From Candidatus Bathycorpusculum fermentans (GTDB lineage Archaea; Thermoproteota; Bathyarchaeia; Bathyarchaeales; Bathycorpusculaceae), in contig WRGM01000156.1 of NCBI GenBank assembly GCA_009787175.1, positions 1-20,386 of the forward strand: 20,386 nt of DNA, written 5' to 3'. Of the stretch, positions 1 through 7,892 are shown one piece after another. Position 1 is the first letter of the stretch. Each line of letters opens with the position of its first letter. The notes under the pieces are model-generated. The model made no database searches. It was not told the DNA's origin and saw only the letters and a program-made list of their open reading frames with translations. The position numbers and the translations under genes were made by a program.

Positions 1-78
1 ACTATCTTGCCTTCTGAGCCTACTAAAAAACAAAAAACTATACTCGAAGCAATCACTAATACGGTAGGTAAATTTTAG
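1..78 (+). CDS. Possible C-terminal end of a gene cut by the window edge
   Basis: The first 26 codons in frame 1 are open and end in TAG at 76-78. They encode a charged tail (TILPSEPTKKQKTILEAITN, then TVGKF) that reads like a protein end. It would converge on glyA with an 83-bp gap. The piece is too short to assign a family, and an open frame of 25 codons can occur by chance, so this is a tentative call that depends on the upstream sequence. Confidence 0.4.
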   Translation, partial: TILPSEPTKKQKTILEAITNTVGKF

Positions 79-161
79 GGAATTACGGTCAACCAGCTAG
101 CTCTATAATTAAGTATGTGCTAACAATTTTTGCAAACCACTAAAAAATGGGGTAGAAAATA

Positions 162-1496
162 TTAGGCGTTAGCGTACTTTAGGGCTTCTTCAACATTTTG
201 GAAGCCATACTTTACGCTGCTAAACTCTTTTTTCAATGCCACAACAGCTACTTGTACTTGCTGGGGTGTACGTTTGCCTGTAATTATATCTAGCATTAAA
301 TCGCAGAGATGCTTAATATCGCCCTCTCTCATTCCATGACGAGTTACATCCTGAAAACCAACACGTAAACCAGCAGGATTCTCCTTATCACTTTGATCAT
401 CATATGGCAACAGGTTTTTGTTGAGAATAATATTTGCATCTTCAAGATCCTGAGCGATCTTGTTACCGTCCCCAAAGCTTCTAATATCAAGAGCAAGCTG
501 ATGCGACCTTGTAAAGCCTTTACATTCTGCAACTACTTTTACACCGTTTTCATACAAATATTGACCAGCAGTTTGAGCGTTTTTAACAATTTGAGCAGCT
601 AATTCTTGACCAAAAGCCTTCATTTCAAGACATGCAATGCCTAACGCAGGCAAACGACCAAGATGAGTACTAGAAGCAGTTAGAGGGAATACTGCATGCT
701 GAATTTTCCGCACAGCCTTCTCCTTAGCAGCAGTATCAGGAATACCCATAATTACGCCGCCTTGAGGACCTGGAAAAGTCTTATGCGTAGATGCCGTGAT
801 AAAATCAGCGCCCTCACGCAGAGGGTCTTGAAATTGATTACCTGCAATTAAACCTAAAACATGCGCAGCATCATATGCCACATAAGCGCCTACTTCATCA
901 CAGACGGCTCTAAGCTCTTTTATAGGATGGGGAAAGAGAAACAGACTACCGCCGAAGGTTACAATGCCCGGTTTAGTAGACCGGATAATTTGTGCAGATT
1001 TTTCAGGATCAATGTTAAATTCGTTAACATCATAGACATGATTAATGTTAACTAAGCCTAAAATGCTGCCGGCTAAACCGGTGTAGTCATGGCTTATGTG
1101 AGCACCACAGCTTAATGGTGTTACGACCATTTTATTATTTTTTGACGCTAAGGCTAAGCCTTTAAATGTTGCTGTATTTGCGTGAGTACCTGAAATTAAA
1201 CGGACATCTGCCCATGTGGTGCGAAACAAACTTTTTATGGCATCTGCCGCGTAGTCTTCGATTTCGCTCATGTATTTTTGTCCTTGATAATAACGTTTTT
1301 TTACATGACCTCCACTGTCATTTTCGCCTTCAGCATAACGTGTGGATAAGTCATGGGACATATCGAGCATTTGACAGACAGCAGGTGACTTTAAGCCTTC
1401 GCTAGCTATCATATTTATACATTCTTTGCCGCGATATTGCTCATGTTTCATTGCGGCTTCTATCAAGTCTGAGACTATGTTTGACAAATTTTTCAT
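162..1496 (-). CDS. glyA: Serine hydroxymethyltransferase (glycine hydroxymethyltransferase)
   Basis: A cytoplasmic PLP enzyme that interconverts serine and glycine while moving a one-carbon unit to or from a folate-type carrier; in archaea the carrier is often a pterin such as tetrahydromethanopterin, but the sequence does not say which. The 444-aa product has the family motifs in order: INMIASEG near residue 28, TRYAEGE near 52, ISGTHAN near 101, YDAAHVLGLIAG at 208-219, and the PLP-lysine motif STHKTFPGPQGG with Lys239. Its length is slightly above the roughly 420 aa of bacterial GlyA. The ATG follows a GTGTGAG ribosome-binding site. The gene appears monocistronic. It may share an upstream box with the downstream iron regulator (see the promoter entry). 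Confidence 0.95.
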   Translation of the reverse strand: MKNLSNIVSDLIEAAMKHEQYRGKECINMIASEGLKSPAVCQMLDMSHDLSTRYAEGENDSGGHVKKRYYQGQKYMSEIEDYAADAIKSLFRTTWADVRLISGTHANTATFKGLALASKNNKMVVTPLSCGAHISHDYTGLAGSILGLVNINHVYDVNEFNIDPEKSAQIIRSTKPGIVTFGGSLFLFPHPIKELRAVCDEVGAYVAYDAAHVLGLIAGNQFQDPLREGADFITASTHKTFPGPQGGVIMGIPDTAAKEKAVRKIQHAVFPLTASSTHLGRLPALGIACLEMKAFGQELAAQIVKNAQTAGQYLYENGVKVVAECKGFTRSHQLALDIRSFGDGNKIAQDLEDANIILNKNLLPYDDQSDKENPAGLRVGFQDVTRHGMREGDIKHLCDLMLDIITGKRTPQQVQVAVVALKKEFSSVKYGFQNVEEALKYANA

Positions 1497-1567
1497 TGTT
1501 TAATTCTCACACTAACTACTCAACGGATTACTATTAGCAGTATTTAGCCATTACTGGAGAGAACTGT

Positions 1568-1598
1568 AAAGTTTAAAAGATAGCCTAAAAAATAGTTC
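1568..1598 (-). promoter_or_regulatory. Candidate glyA promoter with a CTATTTTTTAGG box
   Basis: Read on the minus strand, the sequence AACTATTTTTTAGGCTATC (1580-1598) is followed at once by a TATA-like CTTTTAAACTTT (1568-1579), about 75 bp ahead of the glyA start. The first element matches 18 of 19 positions upstream of the DtxR-family gene (2712-2730), where it also sits just ahead of a TATA box. The match is seen directly; that it binds the same regulator is inference. Confidence 0.4.
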
Positions 1599-1722
1599 AC
1601 ATGTCAGGTAGTTAACAGGTTTTTTGTCTATTGCATTGTAAGTTCTAAAAGTTGTTTGAATAATTACTTAGTTGCTATTTTCTTTAGGGAGCTTTCCTGA
1701 TGCGTCTACTATCTGTCTAGTT

Positions 1723-2526
1723 TCAGTTTTTTACTTTTCTTTCAAGCTTTTTTATATCCACTGAAACTGGCAAATTTTCAGGCTTTATACCCAGCTGCTC
1801 CAACAACTCACGTATACTTTATTATTTTGCACATGTTCCCTAGTTATCAGAACTTCACCATACAGATTTTTGTTTTCAACATTATAATTAGTCAACTCTG
1901 TTGCAAGATTCTTAGCCGCTATAGTAACAGTTGGCAAAAAATCTGCAAGCGGTCGGTTATCTTTATCACCTAAGCGTTTTTTCATATCCGTTGTACTATA
2001 TCCACCAAATAATGCAGTATCACCCTTTGAGCGAATTCTTCCAAACCCCTTATCGTCAACATCACGTTCGTATATATTTTGTGACAACTGCTTCTCAGAC
2101 TCTCTTAAACGCTCTTGAGCTTCAGTTCGTTCTATGAATTGCAGTCTTTCCTCAATTAGCTCCTGTTTACGAGTTTGAACCGCAAAATAACATCGCAAAA
2201 GCAATTTCCTCCTTCTTTGGATCCCCATTTTGAGCAAATAAATAACAAGCATAGCGGGTAAGCATATAATCCTTAACTGGTCTGTTCGCACCACTTCCTA
2301 GAGCGACCATTTTCGTGACCTCACGAAAATGATCCCAAGGCATAATATTGGTGGCTTTACAACTTGCAATTGCCCTGTTTATAGCGGTTTCAAAGTTTTC
2401 CCATCGAGAATATCCTAGCAGCATCATTAATTCGCTAGCATACCAGAATTCTACTTGTTCACCTTCAATTGTCTGCACTACCATGCCAAATCACTCTTTT
2501 AGCGAAATAACCTTGTTTTTATCCAT
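1723..2526 (-). pseudogene. dinD: dinD-like (DNA-damage-inducible protein D family), inactivated
   Basis: Pieced together across frames, this is a full-length relative of E. coli DinD (about 270 aa). The original start is ATG at 2526-2524 behind a GGAAAGG site, giving MDKNKVISLKE. Three lesions follow: an in-frame TGA at codon 12 (2493-2491); a 2-nt loss near 2194, after EEIAFA and before YFAVQTRKQE; and a third shift near 1810, after EHVQNNK and before RELLEQLGIKPENLPVSVDI, where the tail ends in TGA at 1725-1723. The family motifs EFWYASELMMLLGYSRWENF and KDYMLTRYACYLFAQNGDP survive. The 804-bp span is divisible by three, so the two shifts compensate in length. DinD proteins are bacterial-type, and E. 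coli DinD inhibits RecA filaments, so this is probably a decayed acquired gene. Two intact fragments (169 and 105 aa) remain open but are unlikely to work. Confidence 0.85.
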
Positions 2527-2711
2527 TTTTTCCTTTCCAGCGAAGTATCACATTAAGGAATATATATGCAATGTCTAAATTTTTCACAGCTATAGGGAAA
2601 AGGCACATACAATTCATTATGCATATTGCGTTATGTTGGAGAGAAAAAGAGCCAATCAGGTTTCTTATCAAAATATGGTATGGGCAATAGTTGCATGTTA
2701 CGTGGTCACAA

Positions 2712-2786
2712 ACTATTTTTTAGGTTATCCTAAAAATTTATATATACTCACCTAATATTTAAGTACACCTAAAAAATAGGGTGAGG
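2712..2786 (+). promoter_or_regulatory. Promoter and multi-site operator of the DtxR-family/feoB operon
   Basis: A perfect inverted repeat TTTTTAGG-TTAT-CCTAAAAA (2717-2736) abuts a TATA box TTTATATATA (2737-2746). Two further CCTAA half-sites follow: CACCTAATATTT at 2749-2760, where the start of transcription would be expected shortly after, and CACCTAAAAAATAGGGTG at 2766-2783, which runs into the ribosome-binding site AGGGTGAGG ahead of the ATG. TTAGG/CCTAA half-sites resemble those of known DtxR-family operators. The layout suggests metal-dependent autorepression by blocking TBP/TFB binding. The last half-site could also pair with the ribosome-binding site in the mRNA. Regulator identity is inferred from the adjacent gene. 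Confidence 0.65.
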
Positions 2787-2790
2787 ATCC

Positions 2791-3510
2791 ATGCAAAAAT
2801 CAACACAAGACTACCTAAAAACCGTATACAGTCTATCTAAAAACGGCGAAATAGTAAGCAACACAGACATCGCACAAAAACTCAACGTCACTCCCGCTAG
2901 CGTAACAGAAATGCTAAAAAAACTAGCTGACGAAAACTACATAAAATACTCGCCCTACCACGGCAGCACTCTAACCGAAAAAGGTCTAAAAGAAGCCCAA
3001 AAAATAACACGAAAACACCGACTACTCGAAAGCTTCCTATCAAACGTATTACACATAGGAAACGATAAAGTACACCAAGAAGCCTGCCAAATGGAACACG
3101 CCCTCTCAGATGAAGCAGAAGAATCTCTATGCCGCCTCCTAAAGCATCCAGACACCTGCCCCGATGATGGTAAAACTATACCAGCATGTGACCTGCCCTT
3201 CTCAAACTGTGAAGAATGCACACAACTACACCAAAAAGGTCTAGAACAAGTTGGAAAACGCGACAAAAACCTCATCTCCATACGAGAACTAAAAAACGGT
3301 AGCATTGGTAAAATAAGTTTCATACGAGGCGAACATAAAGTACTCCAAAGACTTTTAGATATGGGATTAACACCTGGAACAAAGATTCAAATTATCAAAG
3401 TAGCACCCATGAATGGTCCTGTAGAAGTTGCAGTTCGAGGTACAAAATTAGCCTTAGGACAAGACATAGCCTGCAATGTATTTGTAGAAATGGAAACAAC
3501 AAACAAATAA
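2791..3510 (+). CDS. DtxR/MntR-family metal-dependent repressor with C-terminal FeoA-like domain
   Basis: A 239-aa regulator, probably Fe(II)-responsive, controlling the feoB gene behind it. Residues 1-65 form the winged helix (recognition helix around TPASVTEMLKKL). Residues 66-120 form the metal-binding and dimer domain. By alignment with known members the ligands would be His76, Glu80, His95, Cys99, Glu102 and His103; Cys at 99 matches DtxR/IdeR (iron) rather than the Glu of MntR, but Asp7 is the MntR-type residue where DtxR has Met. Residues 123-143 carry four Cys (123, 133, 140, 143), a possible extra metal site. Residues 160-236 are an SH3-like FeoA domain (MGLTPGTKIQI, NGPVEVAVRG). The gap to feoB is 18 bp, so the two are co-transcribed. 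Coding sequence in the first two thirds is strongly A/C-ending. Confidence 0.92.
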   Translation: MQKSTQDYLKTVYSLSKNGEIVSNTDIAQKLNVTPASVTEMLKKLADENYIKYSPYHGSTLTEKGLKEAQKITRKHRLLESFLSNVLHIGNDKVHQEACQMEHALSDEAEESLCRLLKHPDTCPDDGKTIPACDLPFSNCEECTQLHQKGLEQVGKRDKNLISIRELKNGSIGKISFIRGEHKVLQRLLDMGLTPGTKIQIIKVAPMNGPVEVAVRGTKLALGQDIACNVFVEMETTNK

Positions 3511-3528
3511 CATACAGGAGACGAAGAG

Positions 3529-5526
3529 ATGTCAACACACAATAACACATCAAATGGTCTTAAAAATAAAAAAGTCAAAGAAGGTACTACTAAAAGAGGT
3601 AAACAGTTTACTTTTGCGTTGGCAGGTAACGCAAATGTAGGCAAAAGCGTAATTTTCAATCAGTTAACGGGGTCAAATCAGATAATTGGTAACTGGCCGG
3701 GGAAAACTGTTGAGCGTGCAGAGGGTACCTTAAGTTTTGAAGGCTATGAAATTAGAGTTATAGATTTACCCGGTATCTATTCTTTCTCAACTTTTTCTAT
3801 GGAGGAAATAGTTTCCCGAGACTATATAGCTTTAGAGAGACCTGATGTAGTTATTAATGTTGTTGATGCTTCAGTTTTAGAAAGAAACCTGTTTTTCACA
3901 TTGCAACTTTTAGAGATGAATGCTCCACTTGTTTTAGTTTTAAATCAGCTAGATGTAGCAAAAAGTAAAGGCATTCTTATCGACAAAGAGAAATTGTCAA
4001 CATTGTTAGGGGTTCCTGTAGTTTTTGCTACAGCAACTCGTGGAGAAGGCATTTATGAGGCAGTTAAAGAAGCTGTAAAAGTTGCAAACAGTAAGCCTAA
4101 GCATAAGCAGGTAAGATATCATAGAAATCTTGAAGAGCAGATTGAAAAATTACAGAGCATAGTTGAAAAAGAAAAACTAGACCTACAATACCCAACTCGT
4201 TGGGTAGCAATTAAATTGTTTGAAGGCGACATAGAAATCACAAAACTAGTCGCTGAAAAATCAGAGACAATTATTTCACAATTGAAACTTTTTTCGGCAG
4301 AATTTGAAAAAAATTATCAAGAGAAATGCTTCGCTACAATAGCCTCTGAGCGTTATGCCCTCGCCGGCTCCATTGTAGCAGCTTCACTTCAACAAGAAGA
4401 AATCTCACACCCTATCACAGACAAGATAGACTGGTTTGCCACACACCGCATATACGGCTACATAACAGCAGCTACTGTAATTGGTGGCTTACTTCTCTGG
4501 ACATTTTTCATAGGAAACACACTCTCAGATTTAATTTCACAAGGGCTAAATTTAATATATTCAACTAATCCAGAATTGTCAGCATCCGCACCTATTTTAA
4601 GCATTATTCTTAACGGGTTCTGGGGTGGAGTAGAAGCAGGTTTAACACTAATAATACCCTTTGTAATACCCTTCTACCTGCTATTAGCCTTAATAGAAGA
4701 CTCTGGCCTATTAACCCGTGTAGCCTTCATGATGGATAGTGCAATGCATAGAATAGGGTTACACGGTAAAGCGTTAATACCTATAATTCTCGGATACGGC
4801 TGCAGTGTTCCAGCTATTCATAGCTGCAAAATCATGGAAACCCGGCGTGAGCGTCTTCTAGCGACTTTTGCTATAACATTTGCGCCCTGCTCAGCTCGAA
4901 CAGTAGTACTCTTTGGCATGGTTGGTCTATTTGTAGGTATACACTGGGCTTTACTATTATATGTTGTAAATCTTGCTATTATTTTCGTTATGGGTAGAGT
5001 TGCTATGAAAGCTATTCCGGGGAAATCTACAGGGTTAATAATGGAGATGAGCAGCTTCAAGCGACCGTCTATGAAAATTGCGTTAAAACAAACGTGGACA
5101 CGTACAAAATCCATAATATATGTTGTCTTTCCAATATACATAGTAGGTAGCGCGTTTATACAGGTGCTATACGTCTATGATATTCTCACGTCCATAAGTA
5201 ACGTTCTATACCCGCTCACAGTCACATGGCTAGGTCTACCCGCGTTCGCCGGTGTATTACTATTACTGGGTGCCATTCGCAAAGAGCTAGTCCTTGTAGG
5301 CGCAGCAGCAATACTTGGCACAGCAGATCTGCTCATAGGCTTCACACCAGTACAATTAGTAGTTATGGCGTTAGTAGCCATGCTCTATATACCATGTGTC
5401 TCAACAATGGCAGTACTTGGCAAAGAATTCGGATGGAAATCAGCCACCCTAATCTCCTTAGCAAACATTAGCACAGCACTAATAGTCGGCGGCTTAACAT
5501 TCCACCTCCTAAATTTCTTCATTTAA
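3529..5526 (+). CDS. feoB: Ferrous iron transporter FeoB
   Basis: Imports Fe(II) across the cytoplasmic membrane. The 665-aa product starts with a roughly 25-residue polar tail, then a GTPase domain: G1 GNANVGKS (33-40), G2 Thr60, G3 DLPG (79-82), G4 NQLD (139-142, where NxxD is expected), and a G5-like ATATRGEG. A linker helical domain follows, then from about residue 300 a membrane domain with two gate regions and the conserved GYGCSVPAI near residue 422. It is shorter than the roughly 770-aa E. coli protein, mainly at the C-terminus. No separate feoA or feoC is adjacent, but the regulator upstream carries a FeoA-like domain. The ribosome-binding site is AGGAG. Base composition changes inside the gene: T/G-ending codons up to about 4130, A/C-ending after that, with a T-rich patch near 4960-5080. 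Confidence 0.96.
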   Translation: MSTHNNTSNGLKNKKVKEGTTKRGKQFTFALAGNANVGKSVIFNQLTGSNQIIGNWPGKTVERAEGTLSFEGYEIRVIDLPGIYSFSTFSMEEIVSRDYIALERPDVVINVVDASVLERNLFFTLQLLEMNAPLVLVLNQLDVAKSKGILIDKEKLSTLLGVPVVFATATRGEGIYEAVKEAVKVANSKPKHKQVRYHRNLEEQIEKLQSIVEKEKLDLQYPTRWVAIKLFEGDIEITKLVAEKSETIISQLKLFSAEFEKNYQEKCFATIASERYALAGSIVAASLQQEEISHPITDKIDWFATHRIYGYITAATVIGGLLLWTFFIGNTLSDLISQGLNLIYSTNPELSASAPILSIILNGFWGGVEAGLTLIIPFVIPFYLLLALIEDSGLLTRVAFMMDSAMHRIGLHGKALIPIILGYGCSVPAIHSCKIMETRRERLLATFAITFAPCSARTVVLFGMVGLFVGIHWALLLYVVNLAIIFVMGRVAMKAIPGKSTGLIMEMSSFKRPSMKIALKQTWTRTKSIIYVVFPIYIVGSAFIQVLYVYDILTSISNVLYPLTVTWLGLPAFAGVLLLLGAIRKELVLVGAAAILGTADLLIGFTPVQLVVMALVAMLYIPCVSTMAVLGKEFGWKSATLISLANISTALIVGGLTFHLLNFFI

Positions 5527-5537
5527 AACACACATCA

Positions 5538-5560
5538 TGAAAAATTAAAAAATATAAAAG
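5538..5560 (-). terminator. T-rich terminator of the 219-aa hypothetical gene
   Basis: On the minus strand a near-unbroken T/A run (CTTTTATATTTTTTAATTTT) lies about 35 nt past the stop codon of the hypothetical gene, in the 68-bp gap where it converges with feoB. Archaeal termination commonly uses such U-rich tracts without a hairpin. It is inferred from composition only. Confidence 0.4.
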
Positions 5561-5594
5561 AGTCAGATAACCAACACATGATTTCAGTTAGCGC

Positions 5595-6254
5595 TTATTC
5601 TTCTTCCTGTTTAATGTTTTTAGGGATAGCCCAGTAGTCTATAGTTCCACCTTTTACCCATTTTCCACCTATACTTCTTACAGTGTCATTGATGTCTTCC
5701 CATTCAGTTTTTAAGAATTGAATTGGTTTAACAATAACATAGTCGCCCTCTGAAGTAAATTTAAGCAGTTTACGTTGCTCCTTTGTAAATTCATCCTCAA
5801 AACCACATGTGTCTATATTTGCCTCAGGTTTAGCTCCTAACGTTTTAACACCCGCACTTATACTGGCAGGGGAAGGAGATGGACTTGAGGATAATGTTTG
5901 TATTGACGTTTTCTGTTGTACCGCATGGTCTACTGGGTTTATCAAAATTTCTGTTGAAGCAGCATCTAAAGCATTTACTGACGGCACAACAGTTGATGGG
6001 GCAGTTTTTGTTTGTATTTGTTGAGGCGAAGGCGAAACTGATAATGTTTTATGGGTAAATTCAGGTGTTGGTATGTCTTCTGGGATATCTTCAAAGGTGT
6101 CGCTTCTCAATACTGCGGTTACTTGTTTGGTAAATGCGTCATATTTTAGACTAATTAATTCTGTATCTAGGGGGATACTAAGTTGTTGGGCTTGGTTACC
6201 TTGTAGTGCGCGTATTAGTTCTTCAGGTGTAAGTTTTAGTATTCTTTGCTTCAT
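5595..6254 (-). CDS. Hypothetical protein with low-complexity linker and conserved C-terminal GGKW domain
   Basis: A 219-aa protein that I cannot assign. Residues 1-60 form a small N-terminal segment (KLTPEELIRALQGNQAQQL, then a beta-rich stretch ending in VTAVLRSDTF) that may be a domain of its own. Residues 60-145 are a Ser/Pro/Thr/Gln-rich, probably disordered linker. Residues 150-213 look like a compact domain ending in IGGKWVKGGTIDYWAIP, preceded by a charged EDEFTKEQRKLLKFT helix. The C-terminal pattern of a helix, then GG-x-W, then W-x-IP resembles small nucleic-acid-associated modules, but that is only an impression. No signal peptide or membrane segment is seen. The start is secure: a GGAGGT site lies 6 nt ahead of the ATG. 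It has its own promoter and is probably not part of the moa operon. Confidence 0.8.
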   Translation of the reverse strand: MKQRILKLTPEELIRALQGNQAQQLSIPLDTELISLKYDAFTKQVTAVLRSDTFEDIPEDIPTPEFTHKTLSVSPSPQQIQTKTAPSTVVPSVNALDAASTEILINPVDHAVQQKTSIQTLSSSPSPSPASISAGVKTLGAKPEANIDTCGFEDEFTKEQRKLLKFTSEGDYVIVKPIQFLKTEWEDINDTVRSIGGKWVKGGTIDYWAIPKNIKQEEE

Positions 6255-6282
6255 ATTTTTACCTCCACGTGTTTATGTCTTA

Positions 6283-6324
6283 GAGTTTAAAAAGCATTAT
6301 TGACATGTTTTTGTATGAAAAACA
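6283..6324 (-). promoter_or_regulatory. Promoter of the hypothetical gene with a 19-bp palindrome
   Basis: On the minus strand a TATA-like TTTTTAAACTC (6283-6293) lies about 30 nt ahead of the GGAGGT site (6261-6266), giving a very short leader. Just upstream is a perfect 7-bp inverted repeat TGTTTTT-GTATG-AAAAACA (6306-6324), well placed for an operator or activator site. It could instead be a hairpin ending moaA transcription, since it lies about 60 bp past the moaA stop. Confidence 0.4.
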
Positions 6325-6381
6325 AGCATAGTCTGTAGGCTTATCCCGTAAGATAGGAGATGTTTTTGTCTATTTCTTTTT

Positions 6382-7344
6382 TTAGAGCAGCAATTTGTGT
6401 TGGTTATGGTTTTTGTTGTATGGTTCTCGTAGTTGGTTAGCCTGTTTAAATAACTGTAAAAGTTCTTCATCGCCGGCTCCTTGTCGCATGGGAGTTAAAA
6501 TGTCTGTTAGTTTGTTATTTTGCATAAGGCAGGGTTTAAGTTTTCCATCACTTGTAATGCGTAGCCGTGTGCAGTGCATGCAAAAGTCAGTGTTCTCAAC
6601 GGGATGCACCACTTCTACATTCACATTTGACAGATGATATATTATGCGATTGTGCATAAATTGGCGTTGTTTAGTGTAAATAGCTCTTTTTTGCAACATT
6701 TCCTCCTGCTCTTTCAAATTGCAATGATGCTGCAGATAATAGTCCCGGCTAACGTTTACGGGGTCGAGTTCGATAAGTTGTAGAACTATGCCCATTTTCT
6801 CGGCGTAAAGGATCATGTCGGGGACGTCAGATACATTAATATTTTTTAGTAGAACCATGTTCAATTTAACAGGATTAAACCCAGCGTTAACTGCTGCTTT
6901 CACACCGGCTAATGCTTTATCGATAACGCCACCGCCTGTGATGGTCTGATAATTTTCAGGGTTAAGAGAGGCTAGACTTATATTTACACGGCTTAATCCT
7001 GCGTCATGTAGCGCTTGTGCTGTGTTATATAGCAGATAACCATTAGTTGTCAAAGAGAGATCTTTTAAACCAGAAAGACCTGCAATACCCTCTACTATCT
7101 GACAAATATCAGGTCGCATTAATGGTTCACCGCCGGTAAGCTTTATCCGTGTAACGCCTAAATCGATTGCTAATTTAGCTAAGTATATAATTTCATCAGA
7201 AGTCATCTCTACACAAGTATTGCCGCTGTTTGCGGGTTTAACTTCGCCTTCTCTATGGCAGTATGTACAGTTATAATTGCACTGCTGAGTAACAGAAATT
7301 CTCAGATTAAACAGAGGTCTGCCGAAGTTATCAGATAGTCCCAT
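6382..7344 (-). CDS. moaA: GTP 3',8-cyclase MoaA (radical SAM)
   Basis: First step of molybdopterin synthesis: radical-SAM rearrangement of GTP to 3',8-cyclo-GTP, which MoaC then converts to cPMP. The 320-aa product has the N-terminal cluster motif C22xxxC26xxC29 (CNYNCTYC), SAM-site GGEP at 71-74, and the second cluster Cys255, Cys258, Cys272 in CMHCTRLRITSDGKLKPCL, with the GTP-contacting arginines of that motif (260, 262). The C-terminus ends in HNQHKLLL and lacks the double glycine typical of bacterial and human enzymes. It is the last gene of a tight cluster, 2 bp after moaB. moaD, moaE and moeA are not in the window. Confidence 0.95.
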   Translation of the reverse strand: MGLSDNFGRPLFNLRISVTQQCNYNCTYCHREGEVKPANSGNTCVEMTSDEIIYLAKLAIDLGVTRIKLTGGEPLMRPDICQIVEGIAGLSGLKDLSLTTNGYLLYNTAQALHDAGLSRVNISLASLNPENYQTITGGGVIDKALAGVKAAVNAGFNPVKLNMVLLKNINVSDVPDMILYAEKMGIVLQLIELDPVNVSRDYYLQHHCNLKEQEEMLQKRAIYTKQRQFMHNRIIYHLSNVNVEVVHPVENTDFCMHCTRLRITSDGKLKPCLMQNNKLTDILTPMRQGAGDEELLQLFKQANQLREPYNKNHNQHKLLL

Positions 7345-7346
7345 CG

Positions 7347-7886
7347 CTATTCACGCGCATGCTTAACGATGTGAAGGACCTCAGGTAAAATAAGCTTTTC
7401 CACAGCAGTTTTCACAGCATTAATAGAACCCGGTATACAGAAAAAAGCTTTACTAGCAGCAACACCGGCAATAGCACGAGACAACACCGCAGAAGAACCT
7501 ATTTCATCAAAGCTTAATCGTCTAAAAAACTCGCCAAAACCCGGCAAAGTCTTCTCCAAAAGCGGCAAAACAGCCTCAATAGTTACATCCGAAGACACAA
7601 CACCTGTACCACCTGAAAAAATAATTACATCCAAATCAGCCACAGATAAACAGTCCTTAAAAGCCTGAGCAATCATTACCTTATCATCTAAAATGATCTT
7701 TTTAAACAACACCGTATGCCCTGACGCTTGAATTAGAGTCTGAATAAGCTCGCCGCTTAAATCTGAAACAGCCTCACCCTTCTCCATTTGACGAAAACGG
7801 GAAGTACTACAGATGTAAATTGCAAAAACAAGCTTTCCAAGGGCATGTTCTTTATGTAGCTTTGAAGATTCACTCATACACATCAT
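7347..7886 (-). CDS. moaB: MoaB/MogA-family molybdopterin adenylyltransferase
   Basis: Member of the MoaB/MogA family, which in archaea carries out adenylylation of molybdopterin before metal insertion. The 179-aa product shows the molybdopterin-binding signature SGGTG (91-95) with Asp100 and DVT, then PGFGEFFRRLSFDEIGSSAVLSRA at about 115-138 and a C-terminal IPGS near 151. ATGs at 7886, 7883 and 7877 are all possible; an AGGTTTGAT stretch favours the first or second. The gap from moaC is 6 bp and to moaA 2 bp, so translation is probably coupled. Confidence 0.93.
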   Translation of the reverse strand: MMCMSESSKLHKEHALGKLVFAIYICSTSRFRQMEKGEAVSDLSGELIQTLIQASGHTVLFKKIILDDKVMIAQAFKDCLSVADLDVIIFSGGTGVVSSDVTIEAVLPLLEKTLPGFGEFFRRLSFDEIGSSAVLSRAIAGVAASKAFFCIPGSINAVKTAVEKLILPEVLHIVKHARE

Positions 7887-7892
7887 ACATTA

